Shown here piece after piece: positions 1 through 11,991 of a stretch of 64,000 bases of DNA. Every line of letters starts with the position of its first letter. Position 1 is the first letter of the stretch. Under the pieces are notes generated by a model. It saw nothing but the letters and a program-made list of their open reading frames with translations. It did no database searches and was not told the origin of the DNA. The stretch lies in NCBI GenBank assembly GCA_951213105.1, contig OX578140.1:121069653-121133652 (forward strand). The letters are read 5' to 3'. Position numbers and translations under genes: made by a program. This DNA is from Amaurobius ferox. Its lineage: Eukaryota > Arthropoda > Arachnida > Araneae > Amaurobiidae.

Positions 1-143
1 ATAGCATTTTATCTATAGGAAAATCTTTCGCAACTGTTTGATCAGAATTTCGGCGAAATATGTGTGCCGCGAAAGTTAACAAAGCGCGGATAGGGCAGAA
101 AATTTACTGACGCTCACCCTTAAACATTGGATGAGGGCAAGAA

Positions 144-1962
144 ATCGACGAAGTTAGGCTGCCTGCAAGTGTGGTTGAGGAAATGATGTAAGTTGGCTGC
201 CGTCAAGTGCGGACGCGCATTGAGGTACCTGCCAGTGGCCAACCGTCAAATTAACCGGATGGTCGTTGTCTTACAACGGAAGGTAGCCCATTATATTTCG
301 TTTACTAACGTTAGACGATTATAATTCTGAAAATATATTTAAAAATAAATTACTGATAAAAGAGTCGAGTTTTACGGTTTCTAGCTCCTACAAATGTATA
401 TATAACATACAAATTGAGCTTGAAGAATAGAGCGATTCCTTTTTTCCACTTCTATTTTTCTGAAAATAAATATAATAATCTTTCCACACTTTTTAAGGAA
501 CTTGACAAGAAGTATTTTAACATAAAATTTTCTAATTAATAGACCTGAGCTGGAGCCCCCGCCCCCGGTATGCTGGAGAACCCGGCTCGGACAGGAAAAA
601 TTAGGTACACATATGAAAGGACGGGGCCCCGGAGAGGCCCCTTCCTCCCTCGCTTTTCGCGGGCCTGCATGTGTGTGCTTTATTTTGAAAAAAGAGAATA
701 AGAGAAAGGTACAAGTGACATTTTACTCCTCAGAAAAACGCTGGTAAAGTTGTGAAGATAAAATATAAAATATTTGCGCAAGTACTTCTAGTGAAGAAAT
801 ATGATTTAATAGCACTATATTTATGCTTAACTTATCTTTCAGCAAATTGTCTCTTTCATTTCATAATATTTAACCAATCAATTACAAGTAGCTATTTTTT
901 TAAATAATTTTTAATATTATATATAATAATATATTCTCAAAAAAGATTTAATTATAAACCTTATATGCTTAACTTATGCTTATATGCTTAACTTATCTTT
1001 CAGCAAATTGTCTCTTTCATTTCATAATATTTAACCAATCAATTACAAGTAGCTATTTTTTTAAATAATTTTTAATATTATATATAATAATATATTCTCA
1101 AAAAAGATTTAATTATAAACCAGTTTTTCATTTTTTTAATTATTTAATAATGCACTTTTTATGTATATAATAAACTGAGTAAATTATTTTTACTTTTTGT
1201 TATTAATTTTATTTTTTTCATAAGTGGCAAAAAGGTTTCCCATCTGTAAATAGTTAAAACTAATTCTAATGTAATATTTAATAATATATTTTCCAAAAGC
1301 ATTTTTAAATTTTTTCTTATAATTTAATAATTTACTCTTATTTATTATATTTAATAATTTACGTCTTAAGAATTTTAAATTATTTTTTCCTGCTATTCTT
1401 TTATGTAATGTTTTAAATTTATCATTAAAAAAAATCCTCTTACAGATAAAACATAATTATTTTATAACTTTTCTTTATCAAGAAAGAAAATATTAAAAAA
1501 TAAACTACTTTAAAAAATTAGAAATATATTATTTTTAGACTCACTAATGCATATATAACATTAAAATAGATCTTGAAAAATGGAATTGTTTCCTCCTATA
1601 TACATATAAGAGGAGGGAATTGGGGGGTTTGATTTTATTGAAATTATTTTCATTATTACATGTTAGCTGGAACAATATTGTCCAATGACTTTTAAAGTAT
1701 TTATTCTCATATTACAGCTACAGTCAAACATGTATTACACAACATAGCTATAAAAAAGGGTTTGAATTTAAAAATATATGAAAATTTCTTTTACTTGTAT
1801 ATTGCAGTCAGCATAATATCGACCTAAACGGAATATAACGATTTTTTCCACCGGAAGACAACCATCCGACTAATTTGACGGAAGCCCACTTACAGGTTTC
1901 CTACTACAACTCTATCTGCGACCGCACATGCAGGCAGCCTAACCACAGCCAGAAATAGAGGC
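144..1962. mobile_element. Element with diverged terminal inverted repeats
   Basis: The stretch 144-310 is the diverged reverse complement of 1810-1962. Shared blocks include TTAGGCTGCCTGCA, CCGTCAAATTA and GGATGGT followed by GTTGTCTT. The 1.5 kb between the arms is very AT-rich with no coding signal. This is the architecture of a non-autonomous, fold-back-like DNA element. No target duplication was found, so the outer limits are approximate. Confidence 0.55.
823..1121. repeat. Tandem duplication, 161-bp period
   Basis: Bases 823-960 recur at 984-1121 almost unchanged, starting ATGCTTAACTTATCTTTC and ending GATTTAATTATAAACC. The near identity points to a recent local duplication inside the AT-rich core of the surrounding inverted-repeat element. 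Confidence 0.9.
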
Positions 1963-2040
1963 TTCCTGGCCTTGCTGTTGTGTTGTTTTGGTTGTAATGT
2001 GCATTGATTTACAGTGATGCAGAGTGATTAAAATTGTGAA

Positions 2041-2912
2041 TTTATACAAATGTTAAACCAAATGGTACTTTATGTGTGTAAATGTATATAATTCGAACTG
2101 TAAAATTTAAAAATTTGAACTGTTGATAGATGACAGATTTCGAACATATTAACCGTAGAAATGATGGAATTAATCCGTAAACAAATAATGATAATGCAAC
2201 GTGTAATGTATAGTATTTTGTACACCTAGCTTGACTTCTTTCTCTGTTGGCGGGGAAGAGTATGTCATGAAGCATTTCCATATTTTTTTTATACTTAATC
2301 CTGGGAGGAAAAAGGACAACTGTAATGTACTTGAAATGTATATAATGGTTTTGTATTATGTATATAGCTATGCCTCTGCATAAAGCTTGGTTTGTATGCG
2401 CAGTTGACATGGGTTGTAAATAATCAGAGAATTAATTGCAGCAAAATGTCAAAGTTGAGCTACAAATCTCTGGAAATTTATAGCCCTGTCAGGTGTGGTT
2501 CGCGTCGGGGTCCGGTCCTTGGAACACCCAGTTTGTAGAAAGCCCTCCGGTTCTTGAATTTTAGTGGAGCGCATAAAAAATGAGCGTCTCTTCGCAAACC
2601 AATGGTGTGAGGCAAAATTGGACCGCCTTTTTTTTATTGCGCTTGGTAAACAGCGAATGGGAATTTGCGGACTTCTTCCCTATTTTGTCGTTCCCCTCGT
2701 TTTAAAATTTCTGGAAGTTTTTTAGTAAAATGTAAAAATTCAGATGCCTTTCTGATCTCGAGAGAATAGCACTCCAAGAGCGTGGCACTTTTGTTTTTTG
2801 TGAAGCCCGATCCGGCATGCACTTTGATGCATTTCAGGCACGGTATCCGTGGCCCCTATCTAGGGCGGCCAATGCTTTCTGCTAGGATCCGACGTCGTGT
2901 GTCCGGTGATGT
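2041..2912. other. No gene seen
   Basis: The first half is AT-rich. From about 2450 the GC content rises. The short open frames here have no splice sites or recognisable protein, so I see no supportable feature. Confidence 0.4.
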
Positions 2913-3199
2913 ATGGCGACTCGTAGCCAAACGAGCCAGAGCCTAATTCAGCGCGAGGGTGCAATTCTTCGGGCGGTGGCGACCAGTGAAGTAAAGAAAG
3001 TCGTCATTTTTTTGGGTTTCGCAGTGCAACACAGCTCTGCCTCTAAACGGCGTGGTGTGGGACCCTTTGCTCCCTTAGCTACATTCAAGCCGTGGCAACT
3101 GTGGTACTGCATGAACGGAGTGTTTGCGGGGCGTCAATCTCTGGCTCCTATGCACCAGACGTGCGTCAACTGGGTGACAGAAACTGGAATCGGCGAGGT
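2913..3199 (+). CDS. Unidentified open frame ending at a splice-donor-like site
   Basis: An ATG at 2913 opens a frame of about 95 codons in a block much richer in GC than its surroundings. The frame runs into GAG|GTACGT, a strong donor consensus, at about 3199. I do not recognise the predicted protein. It starts MATRSQTSQSLIQREG and later holds a Trp/Cys-containing stretch, FKPWQLWYCMNGVF. It lies directly before the 135-bp tandem array, so it may be a first exon or a relic of the element that produced the array. No acceptor, promoter or partner exon was identified. A chance frame in GC-rich repeat DNA is a real alternative. Confidence 0.25.
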
Positions 3200-3227
3200 A
3201 CGTAGCAGATGATTTCTACTGAGCCGA

Positions 3228-3850
3228 GATTGCTCTTGACCTTCTGGTAACGCCTGTACGCAAGTTTTTATGAACCGCTAGGCCTAAGCTAACGTTAGGA
3301 GGTGGAGAATTCCCTGTCTCAGCATTAGCCGGTCTGATCCTGCTGACGATGATAGTTTACGTGATTGCTCTTGACCTTCCGGTAACGCCTGTACACAAGT
3401 TCTTATGAACCGCTGGGCCTAAGCCAACGTTAGGAGGTGGAGAATTCCCTGTCTCAGCATTAGCCGGTCTGATCCTGCTGACGATGATAGTTTACGTGAT
3501 TGCTCTTGACCTTCCGGTAACGCCTGTACGCAAGTTCTTATGAACCGCTGGGCCTAAGCCAACGTTAGGAGGTGGAGAATTCCCTGTCTCAGCATTAGCC
3601 GGTCTGATCCTGCTGACGATGATAGTTTACGTGATTGCTCTTGACCTTCCGGTAACGCCTGTACGCAAGTTCTTATGAACCGCTGGGCCTAAGCCAACGT
3701 TAGGAGGTGGAGAATTCCCTGTCTCAGCATTAGCCGGTCTGATCCTGCTGACGATGATAGTTTACGTGATTGCTCTTGACCTTCCGGTAACGCCTGTATG
3801 CAAGTTCTTATGAGCCGCTGGGCCTAAGCCAACGTTAAGAGGAGGAGAAT
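3228..3850. repeat. 135-bp tandem repeat, about 4.6 copies
   Basis: Units start with GATTGCTCTTGACCTTCCGG at 3228, 3363, 3498, 3633 and 3768, exactly 135 bp apart and almost identical. Although 135 is a multiple of three, every frame of the unit contains stops on both strands, so the array does not encode a repeat protein. Degenerate relatives of the unit's CTGAC..GATAGTT end continue to about 4030. Confidence 0.95.
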
Positions 3851-4461
3851 TGAAGTGAACAGTGTGCCCATCTCCGGAATAATCCTTGTCTGAACTATCG
3901 TCACCTGTTTAACCTCAACCGAGCTGATCCGACTGACAGTGATAGTTGTTGCGCCTCGATGTCCCACTGAATGCTATAAACCCTAGTTGGTTAGCAGGGC
4001 TCGCTGGTATGTACTCTGACAGTGATAGTTATGAAATGCCCAATACTGAACTAGCCATCCCAATAATATTGCCACCCATTTACCAATGTGTAGAGAGATT
4101 GCTACCATTTGAGTGTCATTTCTTCTGTAATGCAGGTATGGTGAATTATAATTGATTTTAAATGTTGTATAAGTAATGTGTTAACAGTATTTTGATGTGA
4201 TCTTCAGTGTCTAAGGTTAACTTTAAGCTTCATGGGAAATTTACCCAATGAACTTTTAAAAGTAATTAAAGGCAAGTTTGTGAATTTTTAGAAAAATAAA
4301 GTAGTTTTAAATTTAACCGTACACCCCGAGGTCAAGCTGGGTAATTGGAAAGTAATTGTAATTGGTATGTTTGTTATTAGTGTCAATTAAAATATTTCAT
4401 GTTTTTTTTTTAATAAATTGTTAATGTGGCCACAAATTTGGGTCTCTTTAATTAGCTTTAG

Positions 4462-4526
4462 CAATGTACTTTGATCCGGCAAAGGATCCCACTATACGAT
4501 TTTGGTTGAGCGGACTGGCACTAGTG
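4462..4526 (+). CDS. Possible short internal exon, unidentified
   Basis: The acceptor TTAGCTTTAG|CA and the donor GTG|GTGAGT enclose 65 bp with one open frame: two bases, then 21 codons beginning MYFDPAKDPTIRFW. The FDP..DPTIR pattern loosely recalls the FDPDPTxRHxFW loop of SLC5-type Na+/solute symporters, but 21 residues are too few to assign a family. No neighbouring exon was found. A chance match to splice consensus is quite possible. Confidence 0.22.
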
Positions 4527-4915
4527 GTGAGTAATATTTATGTGTTCTATTTTGTATATATGTGTCAAATTCACCTCACCATACCTCCTGTCATTAAAAT
4601 ACTCATGAGAGAGCGAACGATAACCAACATTTCTTGCGTCATCAAAAACACATTAAAGAAAGCAGACGATTTTGAATTGAGTATAAATATCTGAGAGAAC
4701 ATTATTTAGAATGAAAATATATGTGGGTTACTTTAAGAAATAAAAGAAATTCCGATGAGTTCAATATATTGCGTAGGAGCTAATTCTGCTTTTATGAGAA
4801 AGCTGCAGTGATCATTAATTTCAACCACCAGTTGACAGTATGTAGCCTAACCATAAAGTTTTTAGATGAGATCTTTCACATTTTCAATATTTTTACTTTC
4901 CCTGCAATACATGGT

Positions 4916-5651
4916 AATTAATGTATAGGGAAAGTGTTGGAATCATGCCGAAAATCGCAACTCGAGTTTCTGACGAATCTACACGTTTCGAGACTTCTAG
5001 AATACGAAAAAACTATTTTTAGCGTAACGTCTGTATGTGTGTCTGTGTGTTTGTCTGTGTGTCTGTCTGTGTGTCTGTGTAGATTTTGTATCCACTCTAA
5101 CTAAAAAACTAATGGACTGAATGTCATAAAATTTGGTAGGTTAGTCATTTGTGGGCGAATTTGGTGCTGATTAGTTTTGGGTACGATTCGAGATAAAAGA
5201 ATCCGCCTTTTTTTGCGAAATGATCCGCAAAAGCTTGTATCCACTCTAGCTGAAAAACTAATGGACCGAATTTCACAGAATTCGGTAGATAAGTTACTTG
5301 TGGGAAACCCTGGTGTTGATTAGATTTTGATATGATTAGAAAAAAAATAACCTGCCTTTTTTTGCCAAAATCGCCAAAATCTAAAATAAAAAACTACATA
5401 TGCTCAAATATATCCATTAAATGCTTATTTAATACGTAATTTTTAACGAAGAAAAGAATAAGACCAACCCCATTACACTAGGACTAACCGTTCTGGAGAT
5501 ATTAGTTTTTTCGTATTTTCTTTACTCCTTTGAAATAAGTCCAGTTACCAAATGAGAACGAAAATTGAATTAAAAGTGAATTAAATTAAATTAAAATAAA
5601 GAGATCGTGGATATAAGTTTGCAGGGAAAGTCATGTGCTGCCCACATCAGA
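4916..5651 (+). repeat. Interspersed repeat family C, copy 1
   Basis: The copy starts at TTAATGTATAGGGAAAGT, holds a GT/CT-rich microsatellite (about 5031-5083) and ends GGGAAAGTCATGTGCTGCCC followed by ACATCAGATTTTTTTC. The terminal module recurs, in either orientation, near 6850-6880, 45225-45260 and 55465-55500. No coding capacity is seen. Confidence 0.7.
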
Positions 5652-5793
5652 TTTTTTTCTTCAAAAATATTGTTTGCAATGAATAATATTTTTATAGAAT
5701 AGATATATAGAAGTCTAATTTCATTATGTAGTCTCATTTGTAATGCTTATAGATTTATACTAAATTTAGTGCAGTTTTCTATTTGGCATCGTA

Positions 5794-6083
5794 GTGACAT
5801 GAAACTAAAATCAACCAGTACTACAAATTTCTTTAGCAAATAAAAATCAGCAGATAATCAACCGAAAATAAAAAATAAATTGATTTTGTAAATAACGAAG
5901 AAGGGACGCAATTTAAATCGATGTTATCAGGAATTTTAATCAGTGACATGAAACTAAAATCAACCAGTACTACAAATTTCTTTAGCAAATAAAAATCAGC
6001 AGATAATCAACCGAAAATAAAAAATAAATTGATTTTGTAAATAACGAAGAAGGTACGCAAATTAAATCGATGTTATCAGGAAT
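5794..6083. repeat. Tandem duplication, 149-bp period
   Basis: GTGACATGAAACTAAAATCA at 5794 recurs at 5943, and the copies stay nearly identical to ATCGATGTTATCAGGAAT at about 5934 and 6083. It is non-coding. Confidence 0.9.
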
Positions 6084-6480
6084 AAAATTTTAAAATTTAA
6101 AACACAAAATGATATCATTTGTTTGAAATGTAACCTTTTCCTTCCAAAATATAAATTTCACAAAATATACAATAAATGTTAAGGTATCTTTGAGCAAATA
6201 TTTAAAAAATTATCGGAAAAAGCCGAAGAGAACCAGTTTCTTGAAAAATATCGGTTTTTATGCCAGCCTTTATTACATCACTCGTGATAGTTTTTAACGG
6301 GGCTTACCATCTAACTTTTGAGTCTCTTTATAAACAATTACCACGGGGATCCATCCTTTTTTATGAATTTTTCATGCCTTTTCCTCTCTGAAAAAGAAAT
6401 ACTAGGTCATCGGTTCACTCCCGACACTTGAGCTCCCACTCGAGTGGTGTTATCCCCCTCCCCACCCTCCGATGGGCTTC
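6084..6480. other. No gene seen
   Basis: This is AT-rich DNA followed by a pyrimidine-rich block at about 6410-6470 (CCCCCTCCCCACCCTCC). No open frame or splice pair is supportable. Confidence 0.4.
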
Positions 6481-6885
6481 TTGCGGGTTACTCTAGTTAG
6501 ATTTTAGTACAATGCGGAAAACTAGAACGTGCCTTACTTTGCGGAAATCGTCAAAATTTGAAATAAAAAACTAGATTAAAAGTATTAATTAATTGTTTTA
6601 TACGTAATGTTTAACAATGGAAAGATTAAAACCAACTGCATTATTCTAGAATGAACCGTTATCGATATATTTTTTTTTTTGGCATTTTTGCAACACTGAC
6701 ATTTTGAAATACATCCAATCATCAAAGGAAAAAAAATGAATTGAAATTGCGAATTCGGTGTGATTTCAAATAAGTATCCTTGTTATTTTTTGCAATTAAA
6801 TCCAATTTAATGCATTACGAAAGAAAATTAAATTGAGTTTGTGGGGGGAAGTCTCGTGCTGTTCACATCAGATTTTCTCATCTGT
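6481..6885 (+). repeat. Interspersed repeat family C, partial copy
   Basis: This resembles the second half of the 4916-5651 copy. It has the same succession of 'ACTAG..TAATTAATTG', 'CCGTTATCGATATATT' and a terminus GTCTCGTGCTGTTCACATCA followed by GATTTTC. The 5' part is missing. Confidence 0.55.
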
Positions 6886-6943
6886 AATGTAAATAAAAAA
6901 ATCTACTTTTCTCAAGTGTTCCATTAATATGAATTTTATTTTA

Positions 6944-9468
6944 TACTAGCAGCATATCCGTTTTTCGTACGGAGTATATAATATAAAGAAACTTAAAATT
7001 CACAGTCATGTGCAAATTCCTATAGTATCCTAAATGACATTGTTAATAAAAATATTCTATTAAAATATTTAATTTAATGCTCCTAAAAAGAAGTTTAAGA
7101 ATATATGTTCTCGCTATACAAAATTATCTTCACCGGCAGATCTGAAGAATAACATATCCTGGTCCCGCTTATAAACAAATTTATAAAAAACTAGCAGCAT
7201 ACCCGTTCTTCGTACGGAGTATATAATATAAAGAAATTTATAATTCGCAATCATGTGCAAATTCTGTTAAAATATTAAATTTATTGCTCATAAAGAGAAG
7301 TTTAAGAATATCTGTTCTCACTATGCAAAATTATCTTCACGGGCAGATCTGAAGAATAAAACATCCAGGCCCCTTTTGTAAGCAAATTTACAAAAAAAAA
7401 AAAGGAATTGAATCAATATATGCAACCCCGTACTACTTATATTGTCGCAGATTAGAAAATATGCCAGTGTGTTAGTAGAAGCTTACCCGTATTGCAAAGT
7501 GAGTCTCAAAAATATTTGCCAAAATAAAAGAGATGACGCAATGAATTGAAAGTATCAAAAATTCCCGTAATCTTAATACCAGAAGGTCGTAATTGATTCC
7601 AATATATGCCAATATATATCAAAATATATGACAATGTACCTGTACTACTTATATTCTCGTAGATTAGAAGATATACCCATGCATTTGTAGAAGATTACTC
7701 GTACAACGTGCTATATATGAGTTTCAACAATTTTTGTCATAATAAAACAATTCCATAATAATTTGAAAATATCAATAATCCCTGAATCAACAGTCCCCGA
7801 AAATATCAATAATAATGATGCTTAAACCTGAAGACCGTAATTGATATTGCCAGTCAAAAATTCAATGTCAATGAAATTTATTTTATATACATATTTTTAT
7901 TATTCAAATCGGAAAAGATTTAATAAAAATCGCATGCCGCATAACATATTGGATCCGTTGTTAAGCGACATGATATCATTTGCTTCAAATAAATTTATGG
8001 AAATCATATCATCTGAATAATGTAATCCCCATGGAAGGTTTGGCGACATTTTCGTCAATTTAGCGATAACTTAAAAAATCGCCAAATTTATCGCCAAGTG
8101 GGACTGTAGAACTGATAGTCCCATTTTGCGACAAATTGACGAAACAGCATCACAATACTATCCCCTAACAAAACACAATTTATGTCATTTATTAAGCGCG
8201 ATTTCATCAATTTCATGATATTTTTATGGATTTAGAAATATTTTTATCAATTTGGTGATATTAAAAAAATTCCTTAAATGTGTTGATAAGTAGGATGGAT
8301 GGACTGACCGAGAAATGCTACAGAAACATCATTTCACTATTTTATTCTAAGAAAACAAATTTAATTTCATTGATTTGGGTCATTTTTATCAATTTGGAGA
8401 CATTTCCACTAATTTGGTAAAGTTTAAGAAACGTTACCAAGTTATTTAGAGATATTCCGCCAAATTCGTAGCTCTGAATTTGCAGATCTGAAGAATAAAA
8501 TATCGTGATCCCGTTTGTATATACTAAATGAAAACACTAAAACTGTATTAGAAGATACATACACAATTCTACTCTTTTTCTGCTTCAACAATCGGCTAAA
8601 TGAATTTATTGGTAAACACAATATATGAGTTAATTAGCTAAACACAATATATGAACTTGAAACCTCTTTGCTAAAATAAATGAAAGTAATGTACGCAGTC
8701 TGCAATATATATAATTAAACGAACAATCAAACCGTTCATTTATAAAATATATTTTTACATCCATTTATTTATTATACAAATAGAAAAAATAATAATAAAT
8801 ATTAACAACACATTTAATTTCATTCCGTTGCCAAGCAACATGATATAAGATAGAATCTTCCTCATAAAATGCGAAATTAAATAGCCATTTTGATTTCTTT
8901 ATACTTTTCATCGTTGAGTAAAAGCTTGTGAAAGATGAACCATGGAGGTAGATTTTTCCATTTAAATTCATGTTCCAAACAATTCATGTCTTCCTATAGT
9001 GACTAATTAATGCAAAAATCCTGCACCAAACTCGGAAATAAAGTTTTATTTCAGTTTGGCGTTTTAAACAAACGATTTTCATCCTTTTCGTTTGGATAAA
9101 CCACGGAGTTGGAAAGTAGAACATCTAAAAAAAAGTTCCGTTTTTTATTAATATCTCGACAAACCCTGGTCTTAGAAACTCGAAATTTGGACTAAATTTA
9201 TGGGGGGGGGGCTATTTCAAGGCAATTCGCAAAATTTCATTAAATTCGATTCAGCCGTTTTCCCGTGATGATGAGACAAACGAAAATTTCGTTTTTTACT
9301 AATATCTCGAGAACCACTGGTCGTAGAAACTCAAAACACGGACTAAATTTTAAGTGGGGCTATTTCTAGGCTACCCACAAAATTTCATCAAATTCGGTTC
9401 AGCCGTTCTCCCGTGCTGATGGGACAGACAGACAGACAGACAGATTTTCAATTTTATTTATATAGATA
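6944..9468 (+). mobile_element. Interspersed family A: 5' fragment plus long copy
   Basis: CTAGCAGCATATCCG at about 6944 opens a 5' fragment. CTAGCAGCATACCCG at about 7191 opens a second copy that ends at 9468 with a (GACA)n microsatellite followed by GATTTTCAATTTTATTTATA and TAGAT. Other copies are 47892-49407 and 57497-59564, both inverted. Internal modules include 'GGCGAC..TTTCGTCAATTT' and 'TTCAGCCGTTTTCCCGTGATG'. No protein is encoded. The fixed 5' end, microsatellite tail and variable length suggest a non-autonomous element, class undetermined. Confidence 0.75.
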
Positions 9469-10586
9469 TGCAATTGAATCAATAGATGCAAAATAAAAGC
9501 GAGAAAATTGTATGGAAGCCGTACTACTCATTTGCGAATATTAGAAGATATACCCGTGTATTAGTAGAAAATTACACGTACTACAACATATGAGTTTCTA
9601 AAATATTTGCCAAAATAAAACAGGTGACACAATAAATTGAAAATATCAATAATTACCGTAATCTTTAAACCTAAAGGCCGAATTAATTCCAATATATGCC
9701 AAAATGAAAACGCTACAATTGTACGGGAAAATTGTATACCCATACTACATATATTGTCTTAGATTAGAAAATATGCCCGTGTGTTAGAAGATTACCCGTA
9801 TTGCAATATGAGTTTCAAAAATCTTTGTCAAAATAAAACAGTTAACGTAATAAATTGAAGATATCAACAATCCCCGCAATCTGTAAATCAGAAGGCCGTA
9901 ATTGATTCTAATACATTCCAATATATGTCAAAATATAAGTCAATATATGTTAAAATATATGCCAATATACTTGTACTACTTATATTCTAGATATACGGAG
10001 ATAACATACCTGTGCATTTGTAGAAGACTACCCATATTACATGCAATATATGAATTTCAACAATGTTTGTCAAAATAAAACAGTGACGTAATAAATTGAA
10101 AATATCAATAATCCCCGAATCAATAGTCCCCGAAAATATCAATAATAGTAATGTTTAAACATGAAGACCGTAATTGATGTTATCCAGTCAAAAATGCAAT
10201 ATCGGTGAAATTTATTTTATATACATATCTGTATTATTTAAATCGGAAAGGATTTAATAAAAATCGTCTACTGCATAAACACATTAGATTTAAATCCTTT
10301 TCTAAGTGATATGATATAATTTCCTTCAAATAAATTGGCGGGAAAAAAAATATCGTCCGCATAATGCTATTCTATGGAAGGTTTAATTGTTCCTTTTGAA
10401 TAAACCCTTGATCTTATAAACTCGAAACATTTACTAAATTTTAAGTGGGGCTATTTCAAGGCTACCCATAAAATTTCATTAAATTCGATTTAGCCTTTCT
10501 CCCGTGATGATGAGACAAACATACATACACAGAAACAGACTGACAGAAAGACAGACAGACAGATTTTCAATTTTATTTATATAGAT
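9469..10586 (+). mobile_element. Interspersed family A, 5'-truncated tandem copy
   Basis: This is joined head-to-tail to the preceding copy. It repeats the region from 'GCAATTGAATCAATAGATGC' to the same (GACA)n-GATTTTCAATTTTATTTATA tail at 10586. It lacks the CTAGC 5' end. Confidence 0.7.
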
Positions 10587-10656
10587 TTTAAAATATGAAT
10601 ATATATTTAACACTGATAATTCATTTTAAAATATACACTAACTTCATTGAAAGTAC

Positions 10657-10707
10657 CTCGAAACCGAATGTACTTTGCAAGCTGCAGATGAGCTATGTAT
10701 GACCCGT
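10657..10707 (-). CDS. Tentative small downstream exon of the ERG-type K+ channel gene
   Basis: On the minus strand, CTGCAG|ACGGG and TCGAG|GTACTT enclose 51 bp. The previous exon (11992-12175) ends with two bases of a codon. This candidate supplies one base, then 16 open codons (RVIHSSSAACKVHS..), and again ends with two bases, so the phase fits. The upstream pyrimidine tract is weak and 51 open bases are easily found by chance. No homology supports it. Confidence 0.25.
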
Positions 10708-10962
10708 CTGCAGCACAATCGGTTTTGAGGTATGGGGATTTTAAGAATGGGGATTTATCGCACAACTCCAAATTTAATGATTTTGGCTATAATAACACGG
10801 TAAGGTGCGTAAGGTTTACCTCAATTACAAGTTATACATTTGTATTTCAAACTAATGCCCAATATTTCTAAATATGAAAGTCCTTCTATGAGTAGAATCT
10901 AGTTCAGTTTATCAATAAGTATGGAAAACACATCTACAAATATTTCAAAATATTATTAACAA

Positions 10963-11805
10963 TGACTACACATTTAATAAAATGTCTTTATTTTGAAGAC
11001 ACCATTTAGAATGCTACACGAGTTTACAAGAATGTCAGAGCGCTTTCAGACTTTATAACGTCCTTCATCAGTGGCAACTACGTATTATTACAAGAATTAC
11101 GTGTTACACAAGCAACTACGTGTTAGTTTAGAAGAATGCTAAAGGGCTTTCAGATGTTATAACGTACTTCATCAGTGGCAAGTGCACGAGTTTACAAGAA
11201 TGCCAAAGCGCTTTCAGACGTCATAGTGTACTTCATCAGTGGCAACTACATAAGTTTATAAGAATGTCAAAGCGCTTTCAGACGTCATAACATACTTCAT
11301 CAGTGGCAACTACACGAGTTTACAGAAATACCAGAGCGCTTTCAGATGTCATAATATACTTCATCAGTGGCAACTATACGAGTTTACAAGAATGCCAATG
11401 CGCCGCTTTCAGACGTTATAACGTACTTCATCAGTGGCAACTACACGAGTTTATAAGAATGCTAACGCGCTTTCAGATGTTATAACGTACTTCATCAATG
11501 GCAACTACACGAGTTTACAAGAATGCCAAAGCGCTTTCAGACGTCATAACATACTTCATCAGTGGCAACTAGACGAGTTTACAAGAATGCCAGAGCGCTT
11601 TTAGACGTCATAACGCTCTTCAACAGTGGCAAAATGTCTTTATTTTAAAAACACCATTAATGACCTACATGAGTTTACAAGAATGCCAGAGCGCTTTCAG
11701 ACGTCATTCCAAACGTCCTTCATTAAAGCGCTCTAGTATTCTTGTAAACTCGTGTGAGTCATTAATGTTGTTTTTAAAATAAAGACATTTTACTAAATTT
11801 GTAGT
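10963..11805. mobile_element. Fold-back element with subterminal 64-bp tandem repeats
   Basis: The left end (about 10963-11035: GACTACACATTTAATAAAAT, then GTCTTTATTTTGAAGACACC and ACGAGTTTACAAGAATG) is matched in inverted orientation by the right end (about 11735-11805: CATTCTTGTAAACTCGTGT-like sequence, then AATAAAGACATTTTACTAAA and TTTGTAGTC). Between the ends lies the 64-bp array. Degenerate versions of the same end sequences occur at about 40667-40840. Read on the minus strand, an AATAAA-like signal follows the array. Confidence 0.75.
11010..11640 (-). ncRNA. Tandem array of hammerhead-ribozyme-like units (64-bp period)
   Basis: About nine units recur with a 64-bp period (CTTCATCAGTGGC at 11167, 11231, 11295, 11359, 11426, 11490, 11554). 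On the minus strand most units read GCCA-CUGAUGA-[stem II]-GAAA-GCGC-UU or UC-UGGC within 42 nt, for example 11202-11243. That gives the invariant core C3..A9, G12A13A14, A15.1, U16.1 and H17. Stem I is GCCA/UGGC. Stem II is AG..CU plus ACGU/ACGU around a UAUG or UAUA loop in the better copies. Stem III is the palindrome AGCGCU, which would favour action as a dimer. Some copies are decayed: C3 is changed near 11490, and A6 and G12 near 11618. Function is inferred from the motif only. Confidence 0.55.
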
Positions 11806-11991
11806 CTTTGTTAAAAATATCTTTCAGTTTAGAAAGAAAATTAATTTGAGTCTGCAGAGAAAATCAGGTGTTTCTTCCATCAGATTTTTTTTTTCTGTTC
11901 CGTTGCTTTTCTTTGTGATGTTCAATATGGATTTATGAGATTAAGTTTTATGGAAGATATATGGTAAGTAAAATACGCTTTTCTAAGTTAC

